In this document: positions 17,525 to 26,703 of the stretch, in pieces | How positions within the stretch are numbered: the first letter of the stretch is position 1 | Layout of the letters: every line of letters starts with the position of its first letter | NCBI RefSeq assembly: GCF_002813445.1 | Contig: NZ_PHHD01000001.1 | Coordinates: forward strand, 1,736,001-1,800,000 | Length of the DNA stretch: 64,000 nucleotides | From: Pseudomonas tolaasii NCPPB 2192 | GTDB lineage: Bacteria > Pseudomonadota > Gammaproteobacteria > Pseudomonadales > Pseudomonadaceae | Direction of reading: 5' to 3' | Notes under the pieces: generated by a model | Databases searched by the model: none | What the model saw: only the letters and a program-made list of their open reading frames with translations | Told to the model about the DNA's origin: nothing | Program-made: the position numbers and the translations under genes

Positions 17525-18415
17525 GTGGATCAAGTCAAAGCCATGAAGGTTTTTGTACGCATTTACGAGCGCTCGAGCTTCACGCTGGCCGCCGAGGACT
17601 TGAACCTGCCGCGCGCCACGCTCACCCATACCCTCAATCAATTCGAAGCCTGGCTCGGCACGCGCCTGCTGGAACGCAGCACCCGCCGCGTGCGCCCGAC
17701 TCTTGACGGCGAGGCGTATTACCAACGTTGCGTGCAACTGCTGGCCGAGCTGGAAGAGGCCGAACTGGCGTTTCGCAGCGTGGCGCCCAAGGGCCGTTTG
17801 CGCGTGGATTTGCACGGCACCCTGGCCAAGTATTTTGTGATCCCGGCCTTGCCGCAGTTCATGGCCCGTTACCCGGAAATCGAGCTGTCCATCAGCGAAG
17901 CGGACCGTTTTGTCGACCTGATCGCCGAAGGCGTGGATTGCGTGCTGCGGGCAGGCACTTTGGGCGACTCTGCGCTGATTGGCCGACGTGTTGCCAACCT
18001 GCGCCAGGTGACCTGCGCGAGCCCCGCCTACCTGCGTAAATACGGTGAGCCGAAGAGCCTGGCGGACCTGAGAGAGCACCGCGCGGTGAACTACGTTTCA
18101 CGCACCACCGCCAAGCTGTTCCCATTCGAATTCATGGTTGATGGCGAGCTGGAAGAAGTGCAAATCGAGGGTGCGCTTTCGGTGTTCGGCGCGGAAATTT
18201 ACTCCGCCAGCGCAGTGGCGGGTTTGGGCATTATCCAGTGCCCGCATTACCGCATGGCCGAGCTGATCGGGCAGGGTGTGATGCGTGAAATTCTCACCGA
18301 AACGCCGCCGCCGTTGATGCCGGTTTCGGTGCTGTACCCCCACAACCGACACATGTCGCCAAGGGTGCGTGTGTTCGTCGATTGGCTGGCAGAAATCTTC
18401 GAAAATGCCCGCTAA
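17525..18415 (+). CDS. LysR-family transcriptional regulator
   Basis: The 296-residue regulator starts with a GTG that has AGGGGAG eight bases upstream. The N-terminal winged helix-turn-helix covers residues about 3-60 (KVFVRIYERSSFTLAAEDLNLPRATLTHTLNQFE) and the ligand-sensing domain follows. It most resembles the group that controls adjacent SDR or oxidoreductase genes. It is divergent from the two SDR genes (120-base gap), which are its likely targets. Confidence 0.85.
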   Translation: MDQVKAMKVFVRIYERSSFTLAAEDLNLPRATLTHTLNQFEAWLGTRLLERSTRRVRPTLDGEAYYQRCVQLLAELEEAELAFRSVAPKGRLRVDLHGTLAKYFVIPALPQFMARYPEIELSISEADRFVDLIAEGVDCVLRAGTLGDSALIGRRVANLRQVTCASPAYLRKYGEPKSLADLREHRAVNYVSRTTAKLFPFEFMVDGELEEVQIEGALSVFGAEIYSASAVAGLGIIQCPHYRMAELIGQGVMREILTETPPPLMPVSVLYPHNRHMSPRVRVFVDWLAEIFENAR

Positions 18416-18555
18416 CCCGCGTAGTTAAAGGCTTGCATAAATTTAATTTCATTCGTGAACTAACGGTTTTGACTCCGAACTGTCATCTGGCCACTGCGTA
18501 ATTGTGTGAAGCGTTTGACGCTTTCATTTCAGAACAGTGACGGAGACCGGTAACA

Positions 18556-19905
18556 ATGAAGACGTTGATAAGCCCTATGGTGGGTGCCGCCATGGCGAGC
18601 TTTATGCTGTCCGCCCACGCCGATTTTATTGATGACAGCCATGCCGATGTGACCCTGCTCAACCGCTACCTCAACCAGCAGGGGCGTGATGTGGTGAACA
18701 GCAATTCCAAGGCTCACAGCGTGCGTGATTGGGGCCAGGGTTTCGAGTTCAACTTCAAGTCCGGTTACACCGAAGGGCCGGTGGGTTTCGGTCTGGATCT
18801 GCAGGCGTTTTATGGCCTGAAGCTGGACTCCGGCGGCGACCTCAACGACAAGGACCACCAGGGCCGCTACCCCGGCAGCATGTTCCCGCTGGACAACGGC
18901 AAATCCGCCGACCAGTTCGGCGTGCTGAGCCCGACATTCAAGATGCGTTTTGCCAAGGATGAACTGCGCGTGGGTACGCTGTTCGGCAATAACCCCATAC
19001 TGGCCAACACCGACGGGCGCCTGTACCAGCAGACCAACACCGGTGTGCAACTGGTGTCCAAGGACCTCACCGACTTCACCTTCACCGGCGGCGACATCTT
19101 CAAGACCAAAATTCGCAACGAGACCGGCGACCAGGGCATGATCACCGCCGGCGGCACCAAAGAAAGCGATCGCTTCCTGTTCGGCGGCGCGGATTACACC
19201 GGTATCCAGAACACCACAGTCAGCCTGTGGTATTCGAACCTTGAGGACTACTATCAGCAGTTCTTCCTCGGTGCCAAGCGCCATGACGCGTTGTCGGTCG
19301 GTGCAATCGACACCGACATCCGCGTGTTCCGCAGCCTGGGTGTGGGCGAAAACGCCGACGGCGACAAGGACTTTGCCGGTGCCGGCCTCTACGGCGACGG
19401 CAGCTCCAAGGGCCGAATCAACCAAACCACCGCCAGCCTGCTTGAAAGCTACAGCCTGGACGGCCACACGGTCGGCCTGGGCATCCAGAAAAACAGCGGC
19501 GACAGTGATTTCCCGTACCTGGACTCTGGCCTGAACAGTGGCGACAACCGCCAGGGGCCGGGCTCGGGCGCCGATACCCCGGCGTTGACCAACATGCAGT
19601 TGAATAAATTTCAACACGCCGGTGAGCGCACATGGCTTGCACAGTACAAGTATGACTTCGGTAAGCTGGGCCTCACGGGCCTGTCGTTCTCGGCGGCCTA
19701 TGCCCACGGTGATGACATCCGTACCGTGCAAGGCACCACCAGTGAGTGGGAACGCAACATTGCCGTGGCGTACCAGGTACCGACCGGCACCCTCAAAGGC
19801 CTGGGCGTGACCTGGAAAAATGCCCACGCCAGCCCGGATATCACCGGTGCCACCGTGCAGGATGAAAACCGCTTCTATGTCAGCTATGTCGTTCCCCTCT
19901 GGTAG
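18556..19905 (+). CDS. OprD-family outer-membrane porin
   Basis: The 449-residue protein begins with a signal peptide cut near SAHADFIDDSHADV, the standard OprD-family N-terminus, followed by amphipathic beta strands of an 18-strand barrel. OprD-family porins take up basic amino acids or small acids; the substrate here is unknown. GGAG lies upstream of ATG 18556. The chain ends in VPLW, with an aromatic last residue as needed for outer-membrane assembly. A hairpin terminator follows at 19955. Confidence 0.88.
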   Translation: MKTLISPMVGAAMASFMLSAHADFIDDSHADVTLLNRYLNQQGRDVVNSNSKAHSVRDWGQGFEFNFKSGYTEGPVGFGLDLQAFYGLKLDSGGDLNDKDHQGRYPGSMFPLDNGKSADQFGVLSPTFKMRFAKDELRVGTLFGNNPILANTDGRLYQQTNTGVQLVSKDLTDFTFTGGDIFKTKIRNETGDQGMITAGGTKESDRFLFGGADYTGIQNTTVSLWYSNLEDYYQQFFLGAKRHDALSVGAIDTDIRVFRSLGVGENADGDKDFAGAGLYGDGSSKGRINQTTASLLESYSLDGHTVGLGIQKNSGDSDFPYLDSGLNSGDNRQGPGSGADTPALTNMQLNKFQHAGERTWLAQYKYDFGKLGLTGLSFSAAYAHGDDIRTVQGTTSEWERNIAVAYQVPTGTLKGLGVTWKNAHASPDITGATVQDENRFYVSYVVPLW

Positions 19906-19954
19906 GAAATTGCTGTAGAACGGAACGGCAGACTTAAGCGATTCAGCTGCTTGA

Positions 19955-19990
19955 AAGGCCTGGGAATAGCGTTATTCCCGGGCCTTATTT
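19955..19990 (+). terminator. Hairpin terminator after the OprD-family gene
   Basis: AAGGCC-T-GGGAATA pairs with TATTCCC-G-GGCCTT around a four-base loop, then ATTTG. The stem is strong; the T run is short. Confidence 0.7.
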
Positions 19991-20014
19991 GCCCCAAGTT
20001 CAAGAGAGGATTCG

Positions 20015-21052
20015 ATGACTTACATTGCTGCCGAAAACCGCTATGAATCTATCCCGTACCGCCGCGTAGGCCGCAGCGGGCTGGTGCTGCCGGCACTGTC
20101 CCTGGGCCTGTGGCACAACTTTGGCGACAGCACCCCCATCGACACCCAGCGCGCCCTGCTGCGCACCGCGTTCGACCTGGGGATCAACCATTTCGACCTG
20201 GCCAACAACTACGGCCCGCCCTACGGCAGCGCCGAAACCAACTTCGGTCGCTTGCTGCGCGAAGACTTCAAGCACTACCGCGACGAACTGATCATCTCCA
20301 GCAAAGCCGGCTGGGACATGTGGCCAGGCCCTTACGGCCAGGGCGGCGGTTCGCGTAAATACGTGCTGGCCAGCCTGGATCAGAGCCTGCAGCGCATGGG
20401 CCTGGACTATGTGGATATTTTTTATTCCCACCGTTTTGACCCTGACACGCCCCTGGAAGAAACCGCCGGCGCTCTGGCCACCGCCGTGCAGCAGGGCAAG
20501 GCGCTGTACATCGGTATCTCGTCCTATTCGGGGGTGAAAACCCGTGAGATTGCGGCCTTGCTGCAAGAGTGGAAAGTGCCGCTGCTGATCCACCAACCGG
20601 CCTACAACCTGCTTAACCGCTGGGTGGAAAAAGACCTGCTGGACACCACCGAAGAACTCGGTACCGGCGTGATAGCGTTCACACCGCTGGCTCAGGGCGT
20701 GTTGACCGACAAATACCTCAATGGCGTGCCGGCCGACTCACGGGTCAACCGCCCCGGTGGTGGCTCGCTGCAGGCCAAGCACTTGTCTGAAACCAACATC
20801 GCCCACGCGCGTGCGCTCAATGAGATCGCCAAGCGTCGCGGCCAAAGCCTGGCGCAACTGGCCCTGGCCTGGACCCTGCGTGACCCGCGGGTGACCAGTG
20901 CTCTCATCGGCGCGAGCCGGCCGGAGCAGATTATCGAAAACGTCGGTGCACTGAAGAACCTGAGCTTCAGCGCGGAAGAACTGGCAGAGATCGACCGGTT
21001 TGCCCAGGAAGGCGGGATTAACCTGTGGGAAAAGCCATCTTCCGCTGAATAA
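20015..21052 (+). CDS. gpr: Aldo/keto reductase, YghZ/L-glyceraldehyde-3-phosphate reductase type
   Basis: The 345-residue NADPH-dependent enzyme has the AKR barrel with catalytic Asp/Tyr (NHFDLANNYGP, Tyr in NNYG), the Lys in ISSKAGWDMWPGPYG and the cofactor-binding LIGASRPEQIIENV near the end. The MWPGPYGQGGGSRKY block is the mark of the YghZ (Gpr) branch, which reduces L-glyceraldehyde 3-phosphate and methylglyoxal. AGAGGA lies upstream of ATG 20015. A terminator separates it from the porin gene, so it is probably a single transcript. Confidence 0.85.
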   Translation: MTYIAAENRYESIPYRRVGRSGLVLPALSLGLWHNFGDSTPIDTQRALLRTAFDLGINHFDLANNYGPPYGSAETNFGRLLREDFKHYRDELIISSKAGWDMWPGPYGQGGGSRKYVLASLDQSLQRMGLDYVDIFYSHRFDPDTPLEETAGALATAVQQGKALYIGISSYSGVKTREIAALLQEWKVPLLIHQPAYNLLNRWVEKDLLDTTEELGTGVIAFTPLAQGVLTDKYLNGVPADSRVNRPGGGSLQAKHLSETNIAHARALNEIAKRRGQSLAQLALAWTLRDPRVTSALIGASRPEQIIENVGALKNLSFSAEELAEIDRFAQEGGINLWEKPSSAE

Positions 21053-21073
21053 CTGAAGCCACTGGTTCAAAGT

Positions 21074-21160
21074 GTGGGAGCGGGCTTGCCCGCGATAGCG
21101 GTGTATCAGTCAATGAGTCTGTGGCTGACTCACCGTAATCGCAGGCAAGCCAGCTCCCAC
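21074..21160. repeat. REP doublet with unlike arms
   Basis: The left arm is of the GCGGGCTTGCCCGCGATAGC type and the right arm of the ATCGCAGGCAAGCCAGC type, both ending in the common GTGGGAGC core. The arms therefore pair imperfectly. Confidence 0.88.
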
Positions 21161-21194
21161 ACAAGCCGGCTCCTGCCGTTGATTTCTGTGTGGC

Positions 21195-22031
21195 TTAGAA
21201 GGGCACGTCACCCAGGATGGTCGCCCGGTGCATCACCCGCCGCTGCGGCCGGTAATCATCCACCGCGTAGTGCTGGGTCACGCGGTTGTCCCAGAACGCC
21301 ACGTCGTTTTCCTGCCAGCGCCAGCGAATGGTGAATTCCGGCCGGGTCGTGTGGGCGAACAACAGTTTCAGGATCGCCTCGCTTTCCGCTGGCTCCAGCT
21401 CGTTGATTTTGGTGGTAAACCCATCGCTGACAAACAGCGATTTGCGCCCGCTCACCGGGTGCGTGCGCACCACCGGGTGGGACAGCGGTGGGTTCTTCCT
21501 GCGAGTCTCCTCCCAGCGCGCCAAGTCTTCGGCGGTGTTGCCAAAGCGCTCCAGCGGGAAGGATTTGGTGAAGTCGTGGGTGGCGGTCAAACCGTCGAGC
21601 AACCGCTTGAGCGGCTCGGACAGCGCCTCATACGCGGCAATCCCGCTGGCCCACAGCGTGTCGCCGCCAAACGCCGGCAGCAGCTTGGCACTCAGCACCG
21701 CTCCAAGCGCGGGCGTCGGCAGGAAGGTCACGTCGGTGTGCCACACGGCGTTGTCGCGCACGTCGGTCACGGCGGTGTCGAGGATCAACACTTCAGGCTG
21801 TTCCGGCACGTTGGGGTAGATCGGGTGGATGTGCAGGTCACCGAAGTTCGCCGCGAACCGAGCTTGTTGCTGCGGGTTGATCGGCTGGTCACGGAAAAAC
21901 AGCACCGAGTGCTTGAGCAACGCCTGTTCAATGGCGTCGCGTTCTTCGGTGTGCAACGGTCGGGTGATATCGACGCCACTGATCAGGGCGCCCAGGGCGG
22001 TGCTGATTGGCGTAACGGTCAGGCTGCTCAT
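21195..22031 (-). CDS. tauD: Taurine dioxygenase
   Basis: The 278-residue Fe(II)/2-oxoglutarate dioxygenase hydroxylates taurine, which then releases sulfite. The metal ligands are visible as HTD in NAVWHTDVTF and the distal His in RVMHRATI; the 2-oxoglutarate arginine follows. WDNRVTQHYAVDDY is a family mark. It is the last gene of tauABCD and lies 11 bases after tauC. Confidence 0.92.
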   Translation of the reverse strand: MSSLTVTPISTALGALISGVDITRPLHTEERDAIEQALLKHSVLFFRDQPINPQQQARFAANFGDLHIHPIYPNVPEQPEVLILDTAVTDVRDNAVWHTDVTFLPTPALGAVLSAKLLPAFGGDTLWASGIAAYEALSEPLKRLLDGLTATHDFTKSFPLERFGNTAEDLARWEETRRKNPPLSHPVVRTHPVSGRKSLFVSDGFTTKINELEPAESEAILKLLFAHTTRPEFTIRWRWQENDVAFWDNRVTQHYAVDDYRPQRRVMHRATILGDVPF

Positions 22032-22042
22032 GTTGTTCTCAC

Positions 22043-22879
22043 TCAGTGTGCCTGGCCATGCCAGGGCACCAGTTTACGCTGCAGGGCGCGCAGGCCCATT
22101 TCCATGGCGAAGGCGATCAGGGCAATCACCAGAATTCCCAGCACCACCACGTCGGTAACCAGGAACTGCGCCGCCGACTGCACCATGAAACCCAGGCCGC
22201 TGGTGGCGGCGATCAACTCGGCGGCCACCAGGGTGGACCAGCCTACGCCCAGGCCGATGCGCACACCGGTGAGGATGTCGGGCAGGGCGCTTGGCAGGAT
22301 CACATGACGGATCAGTTGTGCGCGGGTAGCGCCCAGCGACTGCGCCGCGCGCAATTTGGCCGGGTCGACGGTGCGCACGCCGGTCGCGGTGGCGATGGCA
22401 ATCGGCGCAAAAATCGCCAGGTAAATCAGCAGTACCTTGGACAGCTCGCCGATGCCGCACCAGATCACAATCAGCGGCAGGTAGGCCAGCGGCGGGATCG
22501 GCCGGTAAAACTCGATCAGCGGGTCGAGAATGCCGCGCGCGATACGATTGGCGCCGATGGCGATGCCCACCGGCACGGCGGTCAGCACCGCAAAACCCAG
22601 GCCCAGGCCGATGCGGCTGAGGCTCGCGCCCAGGTGTTGCCATAACGTGGAATCCATGTAGCCGGTCGTCGCCAGCAGCCAGCCTTTTTGCAGCACGGCG
22701 GACGGTGGCGGCAGGAATAGCGGTTCAATCAAGCCGGTGGCGGTCACGGCCCACCAGATGACCAAGAGCGCGATCAAGGTCAGTACGCTGATCCAGCGTG
22801 TGCTCAGGCTGCGGCGTACCGGGATCACCGCGTGCGTCACTGGCTTGGCGGCGGTGGCGGGAAGCTCAAAGCTGCTCAT
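22043..22879 (-). CDS. tauC: Taurine ABC transporter permease
   Basis: The 278-residue inner-membrane protein has about six helices and the SsuC/TauC-type EAA loop (AAQSLGATRAQLIRHVILPSALPDILTG). It starts within the end of tauB (four-base overlap), which shows coupling. It works with TauB and TauA to import taurine under sulfate shortage. Confidence 0.9.
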   Translation of the reverse strand: MSSFELPATAAKPVTHAVIPVRRSLSTRWISVLTLIALLVIWWAVTATGLIEPLFLPPPSAVLQKGWLLATTGYMDSTLWQHLGASLSRIGLGLGFAVLTAVPVGIAIGANRIARGILDPLIEFYRPIPPLAYLPLIVIWCGIGELSKVLLIYLAIFAPIAIATATGVRTVDPAKLRAAQSLGATRAQLIRHVILPSALPDILTGVRIGLGVGWSTLVAAELIAATSGLGFMVQSAAQFLVTDVVVLGILVIALIAFAMEMGLRALQRKLVPWHGQAH

Positions 22880-23655
22880 GCGGACACCTGCCGTTGCGAG
22901 AACACTTTGCCCAGCACGTGTTCGCGGGTTTCGATAAAGCGCGGGTCGGATTTGATCGCCCGCGCCGATTCACCGGCGGCGTAGCGCTGGCCGAAGTCCA
23001 GGCTCAGGCGTTCGACGATTTGCCCTGGGTTGGGCGCCAGCAGGATCAAGTCGGTGGCGAGGAACACCGCTTCTTCGATGTCGTGGGTAATCAGGAACAC
23101 CGGCTTGGCCGTGCGCCGCCAGACTTGCAGCAGCAGCTCTTGCATCTGTTCGCGGGTAAAGGCGTCGAGGGCGCCGAAGGGTTCGTCCATCAGCAACACG
23201 CGCGGGTCAGCCGCCAGCGCGCGCGCCAGGCCGACACGTTGCTTCTGGCCGCCCGAGAGCTGCCAGATGAGGCGGCTGTCGAAACCGGCGAGGTCCACCA
23301 GCGCGAGCATTTCCCGGGCGCGCACTTCACGTTGCGCCTTGGGCACGCCAGCCAGTTCCAGGCCGAAGCCCACGTTGGCCAACACGTCCTGCCAGGGCAG
23401 CAGGGCGTCGTCCTGGAACACCACGCCGCGTTCGGCGCTGGGGCCCTTGACCGGCACGCCGTCGAGGGTGATGCGCCCGGCGGACGGTTCGACAAAGCCG
23501 GCAATCAGGTTCAACAGCGAAGTCTTGCCACTGCCGGACGGGCCGAGGGCCACCAGCAATTGCTGGGGCCCCAGGTCGATTGAAATGTCTGACAGTACCG
23601 GTTCTGTGGCGCCTGGGTACTGTGCGCTGATGCGCTCCAGTTGTAGCAAGGCCAT
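22876..23655 (-). CDS. tauB: Taurine ABC transporter ATP-binding protein
   Basis: The 259-residue ATPase has Walker A GPSGSGKTS (about residues 38-46), the QLSGGQKQR signature and Walker B VLLMDEPFGALD, with the ITHDIEEAVFLA switch region. It belongs to the nitrate/sulfonate/taurine branch. It lies 16 bases after tauA. Confidence 0.9.
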   Translation of the reverse strand: MALLQLERISAQYPGATEPVLSDISIDLGPQQLLVALGPSGSGKTSLLNLIAGFVEPSAGRITLDGVPVKGPSAERGVVFQDDALLPWQDVLANVGFGLELAGVPKAQREVRAREMLALVDLAGFDSRLIWQLSGGQKQRVGLARALAADPRVLLMDEPFGALDAFTREQMQELLLQVWRRTAKPVFLITHDIEEAVFLATDLILLAPNPGQIVERLSLDFGQRYAAGESARAIKSDPRFIETREHVLGKVFSQRQVSA

Positions 23656-23671
23656 CGCAATGGACTCCCGA

Positions 23672-24649
23672 TCAGTTGGTAATGAATTTGGCGCTGACGT
23701 AAGGGGCGTAGTCCGGCAGCACGGCGTCGACCTTGCCTTGTTCCTTGAGGAACGCGGCGGTGTCGGTCACAGCCTTGGTGGTCGGTGCGCCCAGCAGGGT
23801 CACCTGGTCAGCCGCCAGCGGGTACACGTTGCCTTGCAGCAGCAACGGGATGTCGCTGGCCTTGGCGCCGGAGAGTTTCACCAGTTTGTCGACGTTGCCT
23901 TGGTCGGCGAGCCAGGCTTGTGGGTCTTTTCGGTAGGCGGCGTATGCATCCAGGGTGACTTTGGCGAAAGCGGTGACGATTTCCGGATGCTTCTCGGCGA
24001 AATCCTTACGCACGATCCAGGCATCAAAGGTCGGCGCGCCGAACTTGGCCAATTCGCCGGAGGTGATCAGCACCTTGCCGTTCTCTTTGGCGACGCCCAG
24101 GGCCGGGTCCCACACGTAGGTGGCGTCGATATCGCCACGCTTCCAGGCCGCAATGATGGCCGGTGGCGCGAGGTTGAGGATGGTGACTTTCGAGGGGTCG
24201 ATGTTCCAGTGCTTCAGCGCGGCCAGCAGGCTGTAGTGGCCGGTGGACACGAAGGGCACGGCAACTTTCTTGCCGACCAGGTCTTGCGGGCTGTTGATGC
24301 CCGACCCGTTGCGCGCTACCAGGGCTTCGGCGCCGCCGATCTGGGTGGCCACGAGGAAGGTTTCTACCGGGACTTTGCGGGTCACCGCAGCGGTGAGCGG
24401 GCTGGAGCCGAGGTAGCCGATCTGTACGTCGCCGGAGGCGATGGCGGCGATGATGTCGGCGCCATTGTCGAATTTGCGCCAGTCGATCCTGGCGTGGGTG
24501 GCTTTTTCATAAGCGCCGTCGGCCTGGGCGACTTTGGCCGGGTCTACGGTGGTCTGGTAAGCGATGGTCACATCCGCCGCCTGGGCAAACAGGCTGGCAC
24601 CGGCCAGGGACAATGCAGCCAAGAGGCGCAGAGGGGTTAACAGTTTCAA
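23672..24649 (-). CDS. tauA: Taurine-binding periplasmic protein
   Basis: A TTG at 24649 is the best start: GAGGAG lies at 24657-24662, seven bases before it. A TTG at 24664 is also in frame but would place this site inside the gene. The 325-residue product has a signal peptide (LAALSLAGASLFAQAADV) and the SsuA/TauA fold (TIAYQTTVDPAKVAQADGAYEKAT). It captures taurine for TauBC. A perfect inverted repeat lies about 60 bases upstream. Confidence 0.9.
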   Translation of the reverse strand: MKLLTPLRLLAALSLAGASLFAQAADVTIAYQTTVDPAKVAQADGAYEKATHARIDWRKFDNGADIIAAIASGDVQIGYLGSSPLTAAVTRKVPVETFLVATQIGGAEALVARNGSGINSPQDLVGKKVAVPFVSTGHYSLLAALKHWNIDPSKVTILNLAPPAIIAAWKRGDIDATYVWDPALGVAKENGKVLITSGELAKFGAPTFDAWIVRKDFAEKHPEIVTAFAKVTLDAYAAYRKDPQAWLADQGNVDKLVKLSGAKASDIPLLLQGNVYPLAADQVTLLGAPTTKAVTDTAAFLKEQGKVDAVLPDYAPYVSAKFITN

Positions 24650-24709
24650 GGGGAAGCTCCTCAATCAGGCGGCCGAGGGTCGGCGTGTGAGGAGACTAAA
24701 TGATCTAAG

Positions 24710-24738
24710 AATTCGAAAATAAATAACATTTTCGAATT
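24710..24738. promoter_or_regulatory. Perfect 11-bp inverted repeat upstream of tauA
   Basis: AATTCGAAAAT and ATTTTCGAATT are exact complements with a seven-base AT-rich spacer (AAATAAC). The site lies 61 bases upstream of the tauA start in the only intergenic region before the operon. It could bind a dimeric regulator of sulfur-starvation genes. I do not recognise it as a known CysB or SfnR site. Confidence 0.55.
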
Positions 24739-24789
24739 AGCTTATGAGGAGAAAAGTGAAAACCGATCTTCAGACCGAAGAGCGAAAAT

Positions 24790-24874
24790 GTGGGAGCTGG
24801 CTTGCCTGCGATAGCATCACTTGGGTATCACTGATACACCGAGTTGCTTGCATCGCAGGCAAGCCAGCTCCCAC
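24790..24874. repeat. REP doublet (REPIN)
   Basis: GTGGGAGCTGGCTTGCCTGCGAT and its complement are separated by a loop of about 40 bases. It lies between gshA's stop and the tauA upstream region. Confidence 0.92.
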
Positions 24875-24904
24875 AAGCCGAGCCCCACAGAGGGCGCAAG
24901 GCTC

Positions 24905-26488
24905 TCAGTTGCTGATGGCGAGAATGCTCGCCTGATACGAGCCCACAAACACATCAAAGTCGCCCACTTCGTTCTGCTCCAGCTCCGCCTGTTGCGCCAG
25001 CGACGTGCGCGCCAGTTCTTCAAAGCGTGCCTGCTCTTCGGCGGCCAGCGGCTCCTTGCGGAAGTGCTCGGCGTGTAGCTGGCTCTGGTGCAGCGAGAAC
25101 TGCGCAAAACTCTCCTTGCGCTCGGCCATCGCCGCCAGCACCTGGGCCGACGGGGTCAGGGACGAGTCCTTGATCTTCGCCAGTTGGGCGTCCAGCGCCT
25201 GGCTGTGTTCGGTGATGCCTTGGCTCTCATCCAGCAGGGCGGCCAGCGGAGCGATATTCTCCAGCAACTCGGTGGCCCATTCCTTCATGTCCACCGCCTG
25301 GCCCTGACGCTGCAATTGCAGGCCCGGACGGCGGCCTTCCTTGACCACGCTGAGGAAGTTGGACGTGGCGTTGCCACACTCGTTGTCGGCGAACAGCGGG
25401 CTGTCGTTCAGCGCGCAGTACAGCAGGAAGGCGTCGAGGAAGCGCGACTCCGGCAGGTCGATGCCCATCGGCAGGAACGGGTTGATGTCCAGGCAGCGCA
25501 CTTCGATGTACTGGATGCCACGGGCCATCAGCGCCTGGATCGGCCGCTCGCCGGTGTAGGTCACGCGCTTGGGGCGAATGTTGGAGTAGTACTCGTTTTC
25601 GATCTGCAGGATGTTGGTGTTGAGCTGAACCCACTCACCGTCCTTGTGGGTGCCGACTTCGACGTACGGCGCATAAGGCGTTGCCACCGCTTCACGCAGG
25701 CTGTCGGTGTAGCTGTTCAAGTCGTTGTAGCACGGCGTCAGGCCGGCCTGGGCGTTGCTCTGGTAACCCAGGTCGCTCATGCGCAGGCTGGTGGCGTAGG
25801 GGAGGTACAGGGTGTCGGCGTCCAGCACTTCGAGCTGGTGCGACCGACCGCGCAGGAAGCCGGCGTCCAGCGCCGGCGACGCGCCGAACAGGTACATCAG
25901 CAGCCAGCTGTAGCGGCGGAAGTTGCGGATCAGCGCGATGTAGGCGGTGGACTGATAGTCGCGGTCAGTACCGACAAACCCTTCAGCTTCTTTAAGCAAT
26001 GGCCACAGTGCTTCCGGCAACGAGAAGTTGTAGTGAATGCCGGCGATGCACTGCATGGTCTTGCCGTAACGCAGGGCCAGGCCTTTGCGATACACGTACT
26101 TGAGCTGCCCGATATTGGACGTGCCGTAGTAGGCAATCGGGATGTCTTCCTCGGCCGGCAACGGGCACGGCATCGAGGGGCTCCACAGGTATTCGCTGCC
26201 GAGCTTGGTGTAGGCAAAACGATGGATCTTGTCCAGGCTGCTCAGGGTATCGGCCGGGTCTGGCAGGGCAGGAGTGATGAACTCCAGCAACGATTCCGAG
26301 TAGTCGGTGGTGATCAGCTCGTTGGTCAACGCGGCGCCCAGGGCTTCAGGGTGCGGCGTTTGTGCCAGGCGACCCTCACCGGTGACACGCAGGCATTCGC
26401 GCTCGATGCCGTGCAAGCACTGCTCTAGCAGGGAGAGGTGTTCGCGCTTGCCGAGCAGAGCCAGGCGGCGGTTGAGAAGTTCGCTCAA
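24905..26488 (-). CDS. gshA: Glutamate-cysteine ligase
   Basis: The enzyme joins glutamate and cysteine, the first step of glutathione synthesis. The 527-residue sequence has the GshA type 1 blocks GIERECLRV, TTDYSESLLEFITP, MQCIAGIHYNFSLP and YIEVRCLDINPFLPMGI. A TTG at 26488 is preferred: AAGGA lies eight bases before it and the product begins MSELLNRRLALL, as expected; a GTG at 26503 has no good ribosome-binding site. The gene follows thioesterase and tex in the same direction, as at gshA in P. aeruginosa. Confidence 0.92.
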   Translation of the reverse strand: MSELLNRRLALLGKREHLSLLEQCLHGIERECLRVTGEGRLAQTPHPEALGAALTNELITTDYSESLLEFITPALPDPADTLSSLDKIHRFAYTKLGSEYLWSPSMPCPLPAEEDIPIAYYGTSNIGQLKYVYRKGLALRYGKTMQCIAGIHYNFSLPEALWPLLKEAEGFVGTDRDYQSTAYIALIRNFRRYSWLLMYLFGASPALDAGFLRGRSHQLEVLDADTLYLPYATSLRMSDLGYQSNAQAGLTPCYNDLNSYTDSLREAVATPYAPYVEVGTHKDGEWVQLNTNILQIENEYYSNIRPKRVTYTGERPIQALMARGIQYIEVRCLDINPFLPMGIDLPESRFLDAFLLYCALNDSPLFADNECGNATSNFLSVVKEGRRPGLQLQRQGQAVDMKEWATELLENIAPLAALLDESQGITEHSQALDAQLAKIKDSSLTPSAQVLAAMAERKESFAQFSLHQSQLHAEHFRKEPLAAEEQARFEELARTSLAQQAELEQNEVGDFDVFVGSYQASILAISN

Positions 26489-26517
26489 GTTGGATTCCTT
26501 CACGCGTCAGTCGCCCC

Positions 26518-26546
26518 AATATGGGGGTGGGCAGGACGGTCTACAA
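26518..26546 (-). promoter_or_regulatory. Possible sigma-70 promoter of gshA
   Basis: On the minus strand TTGTAG is followed after 17 bases by CATATT. Transcription would start near 26511, leaving about 23 bases before the TTG start but only about 8 before the alternative GTG, which supports the TTG. Confidence 0.4.
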
Positions 26547-26703
26547 GGGTGAAGTTGAAACTGGCGTTATCGCCTGGTTTTCGAGCCGAATTAACTGGCC
26601 CTGAAAGTGCCGACTTCAGTCCCTGAATCTGGCTATCGCGCAGGAAGAAACTTCCGACGCCGCTTTCGCAGCGCCGAAATTAACTCAAATCGAGGGTGGG
26701 GAG

